Part shown: positions 37,164 to 47,486 of the stretch, piece by piece
Layout: every line of letters starts with the position of its first letter
Numbering within the stretch: the first letter of the stretch is position 1
Assembly (NCBI RefSeq): GCF_026339955.1
Contig: NZ_JAPEPW010000001.1
Location: 5,637,001 to 5,701,000, forward strand
Length of the DNA: 64,000 nt
Direction: 5' to 3'
From: Streptomyces sp. NBC_01549
Lineage (GTDB): Bacteria > Actinomycetota > Actinomycetes > Streptomycetales > Streptomycetaceae
Position numbers and translations under genes: made by a program
Notes under the pieces: model-generated
What the model saw: only the letters and a program-made list of their open reading frames with translations
Database searches by the model: none
What the model was told of the DNA's origin: nothing

Positions 37164-38447
37164 ATGACCGACCGGGACCCCTATCTGATCATCTCCTCCG
37201 ACTGCCACGCCGGGCTCCCCACCGAGGAGTACCGGCCCTACCTGGACTCCCGTTTCCACCGGGACTTCGACGAGTTCCTCGCGGGCCAGGGCCGGCGCCG
37301 CGAGGAGATGACCCGGCTCGGCATCCGCAACGAGGCGTTCGCGGACCGGTGGTTCCAGGACAACGAGGAGGGGCTGCGCGGCGGCTGGGACGCCGCGCAG
37401 CGCCTCAAGGAGCTGGACGGCGACGGTGTGGCCGGGGAGGTGGTCTTCCCGGACGCCGACGCCGTGGACAGCCGCACGGCCGCCCCCTTCGGCGTGGGCC
37501 TCGGCCTCTCCGGCGACCACGACCCGCGGCTCGGCATGGCGGGCGCGCAGGCGCACAACCGCTGGCTGGCGGAGTTCGTCGGGGAGAACCCCGAACGGCA
37601 CTGCGGGGTCGCCCTGTTGCCCATCACCGCGTCCCCCGACGCGGTCGTCGCCGAGGTGTACCGGGCCAAGGAGTCGGGACTCGGCGCCCTGATGATCCCC
37701 GCCATGTGGGTCGACAAGGAGCCGTACCACGACCGCCGTTACGACCCCGTGTGGGCGGCCGCCGCCGAGTGCGCGATGCCGGTGGTCACGCACTCGGGCG
37801 CCGCACCGCGCCACGAGTACGGCGACCACCTGGGGATCTACGTCTCCGAAGTCACCTGGTGGCCCGCGCGCCCCTTGTGGTTCCTGCTCTGGTCGGGCGT
37901 CTTCGAACGCCACCCGGGGCTGAGGTTCGGGGTGGCCGAGTCGGGCTGCTGGTGGCTGCCGAACCTCCTCTGGTTCATGGACCGCCTCTACCTGGGCGCG
38001 CACGGCGGCAAGAAGCTGTCGCCCTTCGCGGAGCTGAAGCGGCCCCCGCACGAGTACCTCGACCGGCAGCTCTTCATCTGCGCGACGAACACCAAGCGCC
38101 GCGAACTCGCCCAGCGCTACGAGATCGGCGTCGACAACATCCTCTGGGGCAGCGACTTCCCGCACCCCGAGGGAACCTGGCCCGACACACGCGCGTGGCT
38201 GCGGCGCACCTTCCACGACATCCCGGTTGCCGAGACCCGCCGCATGCTCGGCCTCGCGGCCGCCGAGGTCTTCGGCTTCGACGTCGAGCGGCTGACCCCG
38301 CTCGCCCGGCGCATCGGCCCGACCCCGGCCGACCTCGGCCAGAGCGACGACCAGAGGGCCGTGGAGGCGTCCTGGGCACGCTCACGCGAGGTGGGCCGCC
38401 ACTGGCTGACCGACCACGACTTCCCGGTCCTGGGGACGACACCGTGA
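37164..38447 (+). CDS. Amidohydrolase family protein 1
   Basis: 427 residues. Metal-dependent TIM-barrel hydrolase of the ACMSD/dihydroxybenzoate-decarboxylase type: the first metal motif is degenerate as DCHAG near residue 13, with VVTHSGAAPR, FGVAESGCWWLPNLL and ILWGSDFPHPEGTW supplying further ligand positions. Good RBS (GAGGAGG) before ATG 37164. Coupled to the next gene by GTGA. With the ADC-like and SDR genes it suggests a pathway for a carboxylated or cyclic substrate; the compound is unknown. Confidence 0.88.
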   Translation: MTDRDPYLIISSDCHAGLPTEEYRPYLDSRFHRDFDEFLAGQGRRREEMTRLGIRNEAFADRWFQDNEEGLRGGWDAAQRLKELDGDGVAGEVVFPDADAVDSRTAAPFGVGLGLSGDHDPRLGMAGAQAHNRWLAEFVGENPERHCGVALLPITASPDAVVAEVYRAKESGLGALMIPAMWVDKEPYHDRRYDPVWAAAAECAMPVVTHSGAAPRHEYGDHLGIYVSEVTWWPARPLWFLLWSGVFERHPGLRFGVAESGCWWLPNLLWFMDRLYLGAHGGKKLSPFAELKRPPHEYLDRQLFICATNTKRRELAQRYEIGVDNILWGSDFPHPEGTWPDTRAWLRRTFHDIPVAETRRMLGLAAAEVFGFDVERLTPLARRIGPTPADLGQSDDQRAVEASWARSREVGRHWLTDHDFPVLGTTP

Positions 38448-39694
38448 GCGCCCCCACGAACGACCCCGTGACCGACCGGTACACCGTGATCTCGGCGGAC
38501 TGCCACGCCGGAGCCGACCTGCTGGACTACCGGCCCTACTTGGCGAAGGAACACCACGAGGCGTTCGACGCGTGGGCGGCCGGCTACGTCAACCCGTACG
38601 AGGACCTGCTCGCCGACACCGCCGACAAGAACTGGAACTCCGCACGGCGCCTGGCGGAGCTGGAGGAGGACGGCATCGTCGCGGAGGTGGTGTTCCCCAA
38701 CACCATCCCGCCCTTCTTCCCCTCGGCCGCCCTGATGGCGCCGGCCCCCACCGCCGAGGAGTTCGCACGGCGCTGGGCGGGCCTGCGCGCCCACAACCGC
38801 TGGCTCGCGGACTTCTGCGCGGCCGCGCCGGGCCGCCGCGCGGGCGTCTTCCAGATCCTCCTGAACGACGTGGAGGAGGCGGTGAAGGAGATCAGGTGGG
38901 CCTCCCGGGCGGGCCTCGCGGGCGGCCTGCTGCTCCCGGGCACCCCACCGGGCTCGGGACTGCCCGAGCTGTACTCGTCGACGTACGACCCCATCTGGGC
39001 GGTCTGCGAGGAACTGGGCGTCCCCGTGAACCACCACGCGGGCTCGGCGTCCCCTCCCCTCGGCGACGAACCGGCGGCCCGTGCGGTCTTCATGGTCGAG
39101 ACGACCTGGTTCTCCCACCGCGCGCTCTGGCACCTCATCTTCGGCGGGGCCTTCCGCCGCCACCCGGGCCTGAGACTGGTGCTGACCGAGCAGGGCTCGG
39201 GCTGGATCCCCGGGGTGCTCGACATGCTGGACTACTACCACGGGAGGCTGTCGGCGGCGGCGACGAAGAGGTCGACGGCGGAGTCCAAGTTCGGCGCGGG
39301 TCTCGCCGAGGCGATGGGCAAGGGCCCTTCGGACGTCTGGCGGGACAACTGCTTCGTCGGCGCGAGCTTCATGCGCCCGCACGAGGTGCCGCTGCGCGCG
39401 CGGATCGGCGTCGACAAGATCATGTGGGGCAGCGACTACCCGCACGACGAGGGCACCTACCCCTACTCCCGGGAGGGCCTGCGCTGCGCGTACGCCGGTG
39501 TGCCGCGCGAGGAGGTCGCCGCGATGGTCGGCGGGAACGCCGCCCGGGTGTACGGCTTCGACCTCGACGCCCTGGATCCCCTCGCGGCGAAGGTGGGACC
39601 GACCGTGGCGGAGCTGGCCGAACCGCTCACGCGGCCCCCGGCGGACGCGACGAGCCCCGTGTTCGCGCGGGGAGCGTCGGTACGGGTCTGGTGA
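38444..39694 (+). CDS. Amidohydrolase family protein 2
   Basis: 416 residues from a GTG coupled to the upstream stop. A paralogue of the preceding gene: ADCHAGADLLDYRPYL, VNHHAGSASPP, LVLTEQGSGWIPGVLD and IMWGSDYPHDEGTYPYSREG align with its motifs. The two copies are clearly diverged, so they may form a heteromer or act on successive intermediates. Last gene of the operon; the next gene starts 25 bases on but encodes an unrelated transporter. Confidence 0.88.
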   Translation: MSAPTNDPVTDRYTVISADCHAGADLLDYRPYLAKEHHEAFDAWAAGYVNPYEDLLADTADKNWNSARRLAELEEDGIVAEVVFPNTIPPFFPSAALMAPAPTAEEFARRWAGLRAHNRWLADFCAAAPGRRAGVFQILLNDVEEAVKEIRWASRAGLAGGLLLPGTPPGSGLPELYSSTYDPIWAVCEELGVPVNHHAGSASPPLGDEPAARAVFMVETTWFSHRALWHLIFGGAFRRHPGLRLVLTEQGSGWIPGVLDMLDYYHGRLSAAATKRSTAESKFGAGLAEAMGKGPSDVWRDNCFVGASFMRPHEVPLRARIGVDKIMWGSDYPHDEGTYPYSREGLRCAYAGVPREEVAAMVGGNAARVYGFDLDALDPLAAKVGPTVAELAEPLTRPPADATSPVFARGASVRVW

Positions 39695-39718
39695 CGCCCG
39701 GGGTGCGATCCTCCCCGT

Positions 39719-40429
39719 GTGACGCAACCCACGCACGACGAGGCCCACGCGGGCACCCTCGGCTCCCGCCTGAACTGGTTGCGGGCCGCGGTGCTGGGCG
39801 CCAACGACGGCATCGTCTCCACCGCGGGCCTCGTCGTCGGCGTGGCCGGCGCCACCGACGACCGCTCCGCGCTGCTCACGGCGGGCCTCGCGGGGCTGCT
39901 GGCCGGGTCCATGTCGATGGCGGCGGGCGAGTACGTCTCGGTCTCCACCCAACTGGACTCCGAGAAGGCCGCCCTGGCGCTGGAGCGACGTGAACTGCGC
40001 GAACAGCCGGATGCCGAACTCGAGGAGCTGACCGAACTCCTGGAGCAGCGCGGCCTGACCCACGAGGTGGCCCACGAGGCGGCGCAGCAGCTCACCGAAC
40101 GCGACGCCCTGAGGGCCCACGCACGCGTGGAACTCGGCATCGACCCCGACGACCTCACCAACCCCTGGCACGCCGCCTGGGCGAGCTTCCTCTCCTTCAC
40201 CGTGGGCGCCCTCCTCCCCCTCCTCGCCATCGTCCTGCCACCGGCAGGCTGGCGGCTGGGCGTCACCGTGGTCTCGGTCCTCGCCGCGCTCGTCCTCACG
40301 GGCTGGCTGAGCGCCCGCCTGGGCTCGGCGGACCAGGGCCGCGCGGTACTGCGGAACGTGGGCGGGGGCGCGCTGGCGATGGGGGTCACTTACGCGGCGG
40401 GGGCGTTGTTGGGGGCGGCCGGGGCGTGA
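39719..40429 (+). CDS. VIT1/CCC1 family transporter
   Basis: 236 residues from a GTG. Typical VIT1/CCC1 membrane protein for Fe(II)/Mn(II): LGANDGIVSTAGLVVGVAGA in the first membrane segment, LLAGSMSMAAGEYVSVSTQLDSE in the second, then a cytoplasmic helical metal-binding domain (ELREQPDAELEELTELLEQRGL) and three C-terminal membrane segments. Substrate metal is not decided by sequence. No link to the upstream operon beyond closeness. Confidence 0.92.
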   Translation: MTQPTHDEAHAGTLGSRLNWLRAAVLGANDGIVSTAGLVVGVAGATDDRSALLTAGLAGLLAGSMSMAAGEYVSVSTQLDSEKAALALERRELREQPDAELEELTELLEQRGLTHEVAHEAAQQLTERDALRAHARVELGIDPDDLTNPWHAAWASFLSFTVGALLPLLAIVLPPAGWRLGVTVVSVLAALVLTGWLSARLGSADQGRAVLRNVGGGALAMGVTYAAGALLGAAGA

Positions 40430-40576
40430 CGAGCACCGAGTGAACACCTGACGGGCATCGGTCCGGACCTGTCGGCGTCCTTGGCGGAGATCACCAAGAA
40501 GCAAGCGCGTACCCCCGGTAATACTTGTGGGTAACAACGTCTAGCCGTGGCCGAGCTGCGGTTCTACGGTGCACCC

Positions 40577-41445
<869 letters not shown>

Positions 41446-41449
<4 letters not shown>

Positions 41450-42126
41450 GCCCACGGCACGCGCGCGTGCTGCTCGTCTCCTTCGGCGTCGCCGCTGCCG
41501 TGGACCTCGTCTCCCTGGCCGCCGGGTTCACCCCGGGGCACCTGGTCGCCAAGCCGCTTCTCATGCCCCTGCTCGCCGCCCTTCGGATCCCCGTCGCGAG
41601 CTACCGAACGCTTGCCCAGGGGTCCACCCTTCGGGGTGGAGGTGCAGGGCATCCTGTCCGGAGGGGCTCAGCGCCTGGGCTAGCATCGCGTTGTCCGACA
41701 GCGGAGCTTTCGGACCTACCGCCGGACGGGCGGGAAGTCAGGCCTGCGGAGGCCTTGTAAGACCGACCTTCACCGGTCGGCAAGGGCCCGTGAAACAGGA
41801 ACCCGTGGTGGTGCCGCGTAGCGGTACGGACCGGAATCTCCTGCTCTCGGGCAGGGGAGGGCGTCAAAGCCTGCTGCTGACCGCGATCGATGGTGGGCCC
41901 GAAGCATCCAGCTCGGGCCCGTCGCGGGCGGGGCGCTCTTCCCGCGTCCGACACCCTCATCGCCACCGGCGTCGCCGACTGGCCGCAGCTCCCGAGGCCG
42001 GACTTCTGGATCATGCTGACGTACGCCGCCGCCCAGTTCTTGCTGGTCAGCGGCGTGCTGGGCACCCTCGGTGCGCGGAGCGCGGCGAGGGCGGCGTACG
42101 GTGAGATGCGCTCAACCACCCTCTGA
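41446..42126 (+). pseudogene. Lysoplasmalogenase (YhhN/TMEM86) gene broken by an insertion
   Basis: The N-terminal part (VSPRHARVLLVSFGVAAAVD, LVAKPLLMPLLAAL) and the C-terminal part (SDTLIATGVADWPQLPRPDF, WIMLTYAAAQFLLVSGVLG) are those of a YhhN-family membrane protein. The middle is missing and replaced by an IS200/IS605-like remnant (about 41610-41867), and a one-base shift lies near 41942. Originally translated from the GTG that overlaps the upstream stop. The product would be nonfunctional. Confidence 0.75.
41610..41867 (+). mobile_element. IS200/IS605-like remnant without intact tnpB
   Basis: The left end has a 7-bp stem with a TTCG loop (41623-41640) inside GCCC/GGGC. The right part has three hairpins in a row (41763-41780, 41811-41827, 41838-41859) and ends in GGAGGGCGTCAA, the right-end style of TnpB-carrying elements in Streptomyces. 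The frame here (GSQACGGLVRPTFTGRQGPV) could be the last codons of tnpB. Boundaries approximate; no nuclease domain remains. Confidence 0.6.
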
Positions 42127-42167
42127 GCGCATCTCACCCAGCCGATCAGCCGAGAAGGATCCTCGTC

Positions 42168-43217
42168 ATGCGCGCGACCACCATCCACGCCCCGTTCGAC
42201 ATGCGGGTGGAGGACGTCCCCGAGCCCCTGGTGCAACTGCCCACCGACGCGGTCGTGCGAGTCCTGCGGTCCTGCATCTGCGGCAGCGACCTGTGGGCGT
42301 ACCGGGGCGAGGCGGCGCGTCAGCCGGGGCAGCGCATCGGGCACGAGTTCCTCGGCATCGTCGAGGAGACCGGCTCCGAGGTGACCGGCGTCCGCCGCGG
42401 TGACCTGGTCGTCGCGCCCTTCATGTGGTCCGACGGTGTCTGCGACTACTGCCGCGAGGGCCTCACCACCTCCTGCGAGCACGGCGGCTTCTGGGGCGCG
42501 GTCGGCTACGACGGCGGTCAGGGCGAGGCCGTGCGCGTCCCCTTCGCCGACGGCACCCTCGTACAGCTGCCCAAGGAGGCGGCCTCCGACGACCACCTGC
42601 TGTCGGCCCTGCTGACGCTCTCCGACGTCATGGGCACCGGTCACCACGCGGCCCTCGGCGCGGGGGCCCGCAAGGGCGCCACCGTCGCCGTGGTCGGGGA
42701 CGGCGCCGTCGGGCTGTGCGCCGTGCTGGCCGCCAAGCGGCTCGGCGCCGAGCGGATCATCGCGCTCGGACGCCACCAGGCACGTACGGACATCGCGCGC
42801 GCCTTCGGCGCCACGGACGTCGTCGCCGCACGCGGCGAGGAGGCCGTCGAGGCCGTCCGCGAGCTGACCCGCGGCCAGGGCGCGCACGCCGTCGTGGAGG
42901 CGGTCGGCACCGAGCAGTCCATGCGGACGGCCGTGAACATCACCCGCGACGGCGGCGCCATCGGCTTCGTCGGGGTGCCGCACGGCAGCGGCACCGGCCT
43001 CGACCTGAGCGTGATGTTCGACCGGAACATCGCGCTGCGCGGCGGTGTGGCGCCCGTGCGGGCGTACATCCCGGAGCTGCTGCCCGACGTCCTGGACGGC
43101 ACCATCGACCCGTCGCCCGTGTTCGACATGACCGTCGGTCTGGAGGGCGTGCCCGAGGGCTACAAGGCGATGGACGAGCGCACCGCCCTCAAGGTGCTCG
43201 TCACCAACGGCTCATGA
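42168..43217 (+). CDS. Zinc-dependent alcohol dehydrogenase family protein
   Basis: 349 residues, MDR superfamily. Catalytic-zinc ligands in CICGSDLWAYRG (Cys) and GHEFLG (His-Glu); structural-zinc-like Cys residues in DGVCDYCREGLTTSCEHG; Rossmann motif VVGDGAVGLCAVLAAK. Resembles the threonine-dehydrogenase-like/formaldehyde-dehydrogenase-like group. RBS AAGGA lies before the ATG. Its stop overlaps that of the convergent next gene by six bases. Confidence 0.92.
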   Translation: MRATTIHAPFDMRVEDVPEPLVQLPTDAVVRVLRSCICGSDLWAYRGEAARQPGQRIGHEFLGIVEETGSEVTGVRRGDLVVAPFMWSDGVCDYCREGLTTSCEHGGFWGAVGYDGGQGEAVRVPFADGTLVQLPKEAASDDHLLSALLTLSDVMGTGHHAALGAGARKGATVAVVGDGAVGLCAVLAAKRLGAERIIALGRHQARTDIARAFGATDVVAARGEEAVEAVRELTRGQGAHAVVEAVGTEQSMRTAVNITRDGGAIGFVGVPHGSGTGLDLSVMFDRNIALRGGVAPVRAYIPELLPDVLDGTIDPSPVFDMTVGLEGVPEGYKAMDERTALKVLVTNGS

Positions 43218-44249
43218 CCACCTGATCGGCAGCGGCAGCGCCGTCAGAAGTCCCGACACCGCCACGACCAGGCCCAGTGCCACCACCTCCCCGCGCGCGG
43301 GGACACAGGCACCGAGCCGGTCGGCGGCCCGGCGCAGCCGCAGCCGCGCGAGCAGCGCCAGTACGGCGACGGCGGCCACCAGCGCCAGCTTGGCGAGCAG
43401 AGTGCGTCCGTACGACGTCGCCGTCAGCTGGTGCAGGACCGTGCCCGGCGGCATCCGGCGCAGCGCGCTCCACACGCCCGTCGCGGTGAGTGCCGCGAAC
43501 AGGACGGCCGCCACACGCGCGTAGAGGCCCAGAAGCGCCGCACCGGCCGCATCCGCCGCCTCCGCCGCCTTCGAAGAGGTGCGCCAGGCGCGCAGCATCC
43601 GCAGGACGTGCAGCAGGCCGCCCGTCCACAGCGCCGCGCAGATCACGTGCACGAGAGTCAGACCGGAGCCGACGAGCGGGCCGTGCTCCGGCGCCGGGTG
43701 GGCGCGCAGCGCCTCCGCGAGGGCCACCGCGGCCAGCGGCCACGCCTGGGCGGCCGGCCGGCGCGAGCGGGCGCAGAGCCCGGCGGCCAGGAACGCGTTG
43801 ACCTCCAGGAGCGCGAGCTTGCCGTCCCGGGTCTGGTAGAGCCCGCCGACGTCCATGTCGGAGAGGTGGTGCGGCAGCAGATTGCCGGTGGCCACCACCG
43901 AGGCGAGCCCCAGTGCGGCGACGAACCCGGCCGCCGCGGCGTGGGGAGCCCAGCTGCGGGGCGCGTGCTCCAACGGCGCGCCCGGCACCCGGCGGGCCAG
44001 CCGGGCCGCGAACAGTTCGCCCGCCGGGACGCACAGCGCCGCGAACAAGGCCGCGCGCAGCAGGGCGATGCCGCCGACGCCGGGGGCGGCCGCCTCGCCG
44101 GTGCCGTCCAGCGCGGGGCGCGGGCCGAGCAGCGGGATCAGGGCGGCGACGGCCACCAGGACGAGCAGGGCGACGGCGCGTCCGGCGGCGGGGCGCCGCG
44201 CCGGACCGCTCGCGCCCGCTGTCTCGGCTGTCGGTCGTATCAAGGTCAC
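43212..44249 (-). CDS. CopD-like copper resistance membrane protein
   Basis: About 345 residues from GTG 44249 (VTLIRPTAETAG); a TTG at 44285 would add 12. Eight or so membrane segments, with the CopD domain in the second half (LVGSGLTLVHVICAALWTGGLLHVLRMLR, TATGVWSALRRMPPG, SYGRTLLAKLALVA). CopD proteins take part in copper import or resistance. No CopC domain is fused at the N terminus. Convergent with the alcohol dehydrogenase. Confidence 0.82.
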   Translation of the reverse strand: MTLIRPTAETAGASGPARRPAAGRAVALLVLVAVAALIPLLGPRPALDGTGEAAAPGVGGIALLRAALFAALCVPAGELFAARLARRVPGAPLEHAPRSWAPHAAAAGFVAALGLASVVATGNLLPHHLSDMDVGGLYQTRDGKLALLEVNAFLAAGLCARSRRPAAQAWPLAAVALAEALRAHPAPEHGPLVGSGLTLVHVICAALWTGGLLHVLRMLRAWRTSSKAAEAADAAGAALLGLYARVAAVLFAALTATGVWSALRRMPPGTVLHQLTATSYGRTLLAKLALVAAVAVLALLARLRLRRAADRLGACVPARGEVVALGLVVAVSGLLTALPLPIRWS

Positions 44250-44393
44250 CCCAGGATCTTCACCAGTCGGCACAGAACCGGGCAAGTGCAGGGAAACAAG
44301 CGGTGGTTCGGCATTCCGCCCATAGATACGTTTCCGGCCGACCCCTCGCTCACGCCCGACGGGCGCGGCCGTCTCCCGAAGTGACCCGCCGAC

Positions 44394-45776
44394 TCAGGGC
44401 CACCGGGCCGGGTCCGACCCCAGGCGGCCCGGCGGACGTGCCCAGTCGGCCGGGCCGCCGGCGAAGGAGACGGGTGACCGGGCGTACCTGAGCCGGCCCA
44501 GGTCGCTGTCGGTCCCGGCGAGCCAACGGGCCGGTTCGTACGAGGCGTCGGCGGGCTCCTCGTCCTGCCACGCGAGCCCGTTCACGAGCCACTCGGCCGT
44601 TCGCGCCAGCGCCAGCCGTACGAACCGGCTGCCGCCGTCGTCCAGTTGTTCCGTCAGGGCCCGCAGTACGGCGGCCGCCAGCAGATACCCCGTGCCGTGA
44701 TCCAGGGCCTGCGCGGGCAGCGCACCCGGCCGCTCGGCGGACCCCTCGATCTCCGCGATGCCGGTGGCGACCTGCACCAGACTGTCGAAGCCCCGACGCC
44801 CGGACCACGGCCCGTAGTCGCCCCACGCCGACAACTGCGCCACCACCAGACCGGGCCGCCGCTCGGCCAGCGCCCGCGGGCAGAGCCCGAACCGGTCCAG
44901 TGCGCCGGGCCGGTACCCGGTGACGACGACATCGGCCTCGGCGAGCAGTTCCTCGAAGGCCGAGCGATCCCCTCGTGCCGACAGGTCGAGCGTGGTGGAA
45001 CACTTTCCGAAGTCCATGTCGGCGTGCTGGTCGTCGATCTCGGGCAGGCGCGGGCTGTCGATCCGCAGGACGTCCGCGCCGAGGAGGGCGAGCGTGCGGG
45101 TGGCCACCGGGCCCGCGATGACCCGGGTGAGGTCCAGCACGCGCAGGCCCGCGGCGGGCAGCAGCGGATCCCCGGCGAGCGGGACGAGCGGTCGCACGGG
45201 TGCCGTGTCCAGTCGCTCGCGGGTCACCAGCGGGTGTGCGGCGATCGCCCGCCCCTGTGGATGCGTGGCCCACTGGCCGGGCGTGCGCAGGGCGATCGCG
45301 AGACCGCCGGCCGCGTACACGGTCTCCTCCACCTCGACGGCCGATCGCTCGGCCAGCACTTCGGCGAGCACCTCGGCGGGGGTGTCCCGGCCCTCCGGCA
45401 CACCCAGCGCGCCCAGCAGCCGCTCCCGGTGGTGCGGATAGTTCGCGTGGGTGCGGACCCAGCCGTCCGCCGTCCGCCAGAACCGAGACAGCGGGGCGAA
45501 GTTGACCGGCTCACGGCCGTCGACGCGCAGGTGCCGTTCACTGTGGAAGGCGGTGGCGACAGCGCCGTCGTCGACCCGCGCTTCGGGCACCTTCCCTCCG
45601 GTGCGGGCGGCGGTCAGCTCGGCTCCCGCGAGGGCGCAGACCGCGACACACGCCCGGGCCATCGCCCGTACCGGCAGCCGTGCGGGCAGCACCCCCTCCC
45701 GTGCGACGGCCGAGATCTGTGGGACGAGTGCGGGGTCGCCGCCCAGCGCGGCCCACGCGAAGTCTGTAGGAGTCAT
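44394..45776 (-). CDS. CaiB/BaiF (family III) CoA-transferase-like protein
   Basis: 460 residues from ATG 45776. The C-terminal half carries family III motifs: LRVLDLTRVIAGPVATRTLALLGADVLRI, DFGKCSTTLDLS, ADVVVTGYRPGALDRFG, DYGPWSGRRGFDSLVQ. The N-terminal half repeats a weaker version of the fold (HSERHLRVDGREPVNFAPLS, GWVRTHANYPHHRERLL), so it looks like the fused two-domain type. The CoA acceptor is unknown. Confidence 0.87.
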   Translation of the reverse strand: MTPTDFAWAALGGDPALVPQISAVAREGVLPARLPVRAMARACVAVCALAGAELTAARTGGKVPEARVDDGAVATAFHSERHLRVDGREPVNFAPLSRFWRTADGWVRTHANYPHHRERLLGALGVPEGRDTPAEVLAEVLAERSAVEVEETVYAAGGLAIALRTPGQWATHPQGRAIAAHPLVTRERLDTAPVRPLVPLAGDPLLPAAGLRVLDLTRVIAGPVATRTLALLGADVLRIDSPRLPEIDDQHADMDFGKCSTTLDLSARGDRSAFEELLAEADVVVTGYRPGALDRFGLCPRALAERRPGLVVAQLSAWGDYGPWSGRRGFDSLVQVATGIAEIEGSAERPGALPAQALDHGTGYLLAAAVLRALTEQLDDGGSRFVRLALARTAEWLVNGLAWQDEEPADASYEPARWLAGTDSDLGRLRYARSPVSFAGGPADWARPPGRLGSDPARWP

Positions 45777-45871
45777 GGCGGCACTATGCCGGGTGTACCG
45801 AATCAACATGGGAAAGGGGGCCGGGGCCACTGCCCGCCGGGGCAACAGCCCGGCCCCCCTCGCTCACACGG

Positions 45872-47416
45872 TCACTTCGTGACCGCCTTCAACGCGTTCA
45901 CGGTGCCCCAGCCGTAGAACCCGTTGTGGTTCTTCGTGCCCTCGCACACCGCGTCGACCTTGCCGTCGCCGTCGATGTCGTACGGGTCGGTGCACGGTGT
46001 GGCGTCGGCCTCCGCGTACAGCAGCGCCTTCACCAGGGCGGCGGAGGCGTGCGGGTGGGTCGACTTGATGAGGGCGGCGACACCGGCGACGTGCGGGGAC
46101 GCCATCGACGTACCGGCCATGTAGCCCCATGTGCCGCCGGGCAGCGGGCCGAGGATCAGGCCGCTGGTGGCGGGCGGGGCGGGGGTCTGGTAGCGCGTCG
46201 AGTCGCCGCCGGGCGCGGCGACGTCGATGACGCCCAGGCCGTGGTTGGAGAAGGACGACTTGATGCCCTTGGCGCCCGTCGCGGCCACGGTGACCACACC
46301 CGGCAGCTGGGTGGGGATGTCGTAGCACTTGGAGGGGTCGATCACCCGGTCCGAGGGTGTGCCGTCGTTCGGGGAGACCGGGTCGGTGATCGAGTCGGCG
46401 GCCAGGTCGTAGTTCTCGTTGCCCGCCGCGGCGACGTTGACGGTGCCCTTGCGCTCCGCGTATCGCGAGGCGCGGGTGATCGCGTCGACCAGGGCCTTCT
46501 GGTCCGGGTCGTCCTTGCAGTTGAAGTACCAGGGGTCGGTGTAATAGCTGTTGTTGGTCACGTCGACGTGGTGCTCGGCGGCCCACACGAAACCGCAGAC
46601 GACGGCCTCGGTGTAGAAGTAGCCGGCCGTCGTGGCCACCTTGATGCCGGCGACCTTCACGCCGGGCGCGACGCCGGTGATGCCGACGCCGTTCTTGGCG
46701 CCCGCGATCTCGCCCGCGACATGCGTGCCGTGCGGGCTCTCCGCGGCGGTCGGCCGCCACGCCCCGTCGGTGGTGTCCGGCTTGCCCGTCACACAGTTGA
46801 CCGAGGCGTCGCGGTTGAAGTTCGGCGCGATGTCGGGGTGCGTGTCGTCGACACCGGTGTCGATCACGGCGACGGTCACCTTGCTGCTACCGAGGGTCTT
46901 CTCGTGCGCCTTGTCCGCCTTGATCGCGGGCAGGTCCCACTGGAGGGACTCGAGCGGGTCCTGCCCGGCGGCGGCCTCGGCGCTCGCGGCCCGCTCCTGC
47001 GCGGCGGTGAGCACCTGGGGCGCGCCCATGTCGGTGGTCGACTGCGTGGGCAGTGGCGCGTTGCGCGTGTTGCCGGCCGACTGCACGCCGCGTACGCCGC
47101 GGATCGTCTTGGCGAAGTCGGCGTTCGAGGAGTGCACGACGATCACGCCGATCTGGTCGTACGACGTCACGATCGTGCCGCCGGCCTTGGCGATGGCCTT
47201 CTTCACGGAGGCGGAAGCGCCGTGCCCGGGGCGGACGTTGACGACATAGCTGAGGGCGGTCGCGTCCGCCGTCGGGGCCGTGGCGGTCTGAGCGGCGGCG
47301 CTGTCGATGTCGGCCGCCGAGGCGCTGACGTTCGGCAGGAAGGCGAGGGCCGTCGCCGTGGCCATCCCGAGCGGGAGGGCTATGGCGCGGCGGGAGCGCT
47401 TGCGAGGCGCGGTCAT
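45872..47416 (-). CDS. Secreted S8 family serine protease 1
   Basis: 514 residues. Tat/Sec-type signal peptide (MTAPRKRSRRAIALPLGMAT through VSASAAD), an inhibitor-I9-like propeptide (LSYVVNVRPGHGASASVKKA), then the subtilase domain with Asp in VAVIDTGVDDTHPDIAP, His in SPHGTHVAGEIAG and Ser in GTSMASPHVAGVAAL. The C terminus carries YDIDGDGKVDAVCEG, a calcium-loop-like motif, between two Cys. A close paralogue lies directly upstream on the same strand. Extracellular protein degradation is likely. Confidence 0.94.
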   Translation of the reverse strand: MTAPRKRSRRAIALPLGMATATALAFLPNVSASAADIDSAAAQTATAPTADATALSYVVNVRPGHGASASVKKAIAKAGGTIVTSYDQIGVIVVHSSNADFAKTIRGVRGVQSAGNTRNAPLPTQSTTDMGAPQVLTAAQERAASAEAAAGQDPLESLQWDLPAIKADKAHEKTLGSSKVTVAVIDTGVDDTHPDIAPNFNRDASVNCVTGKPDTTDGAWRPTAAESPHGTHVAGEIAGAKNGVGITGVAPGVKVAGIKVATTAGYFYTEAVVCGFVWAAEHHVDVTNNSYYTDPWYFNCKDDPDQKALVDAITRASRYAERKGTVNVAAAGNENYDLAADSITDPVSPNDGTPSDRVIDPSKCYDIPTQLPGVVTVAATGAKGIKSSFSNHGLGVIDVAAPGGDSTRYQTPAPPATSGLILGPLPGGTWGYMAGTSMASPHVAGVAALIKSTHPHASAALVKALLYAEADATPCTDPYDIDGDGKVDAVCEGTKNHNGFYGWGTVNALKAVTK

Positions 47417-47486
47417 GGAGTCTCCAGTTCAATCGCGGTACGAGCGGTACGAGCCGTGCGGAAGCTCATGTGGCGTACGGCCGGAC

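Noticed and set aside
38117..40537. An 806-codon minus-strand frame opposite the amidohydrolase and VIT1 genes
   Set aside because: Antisense shadow of three strongly supported genes.
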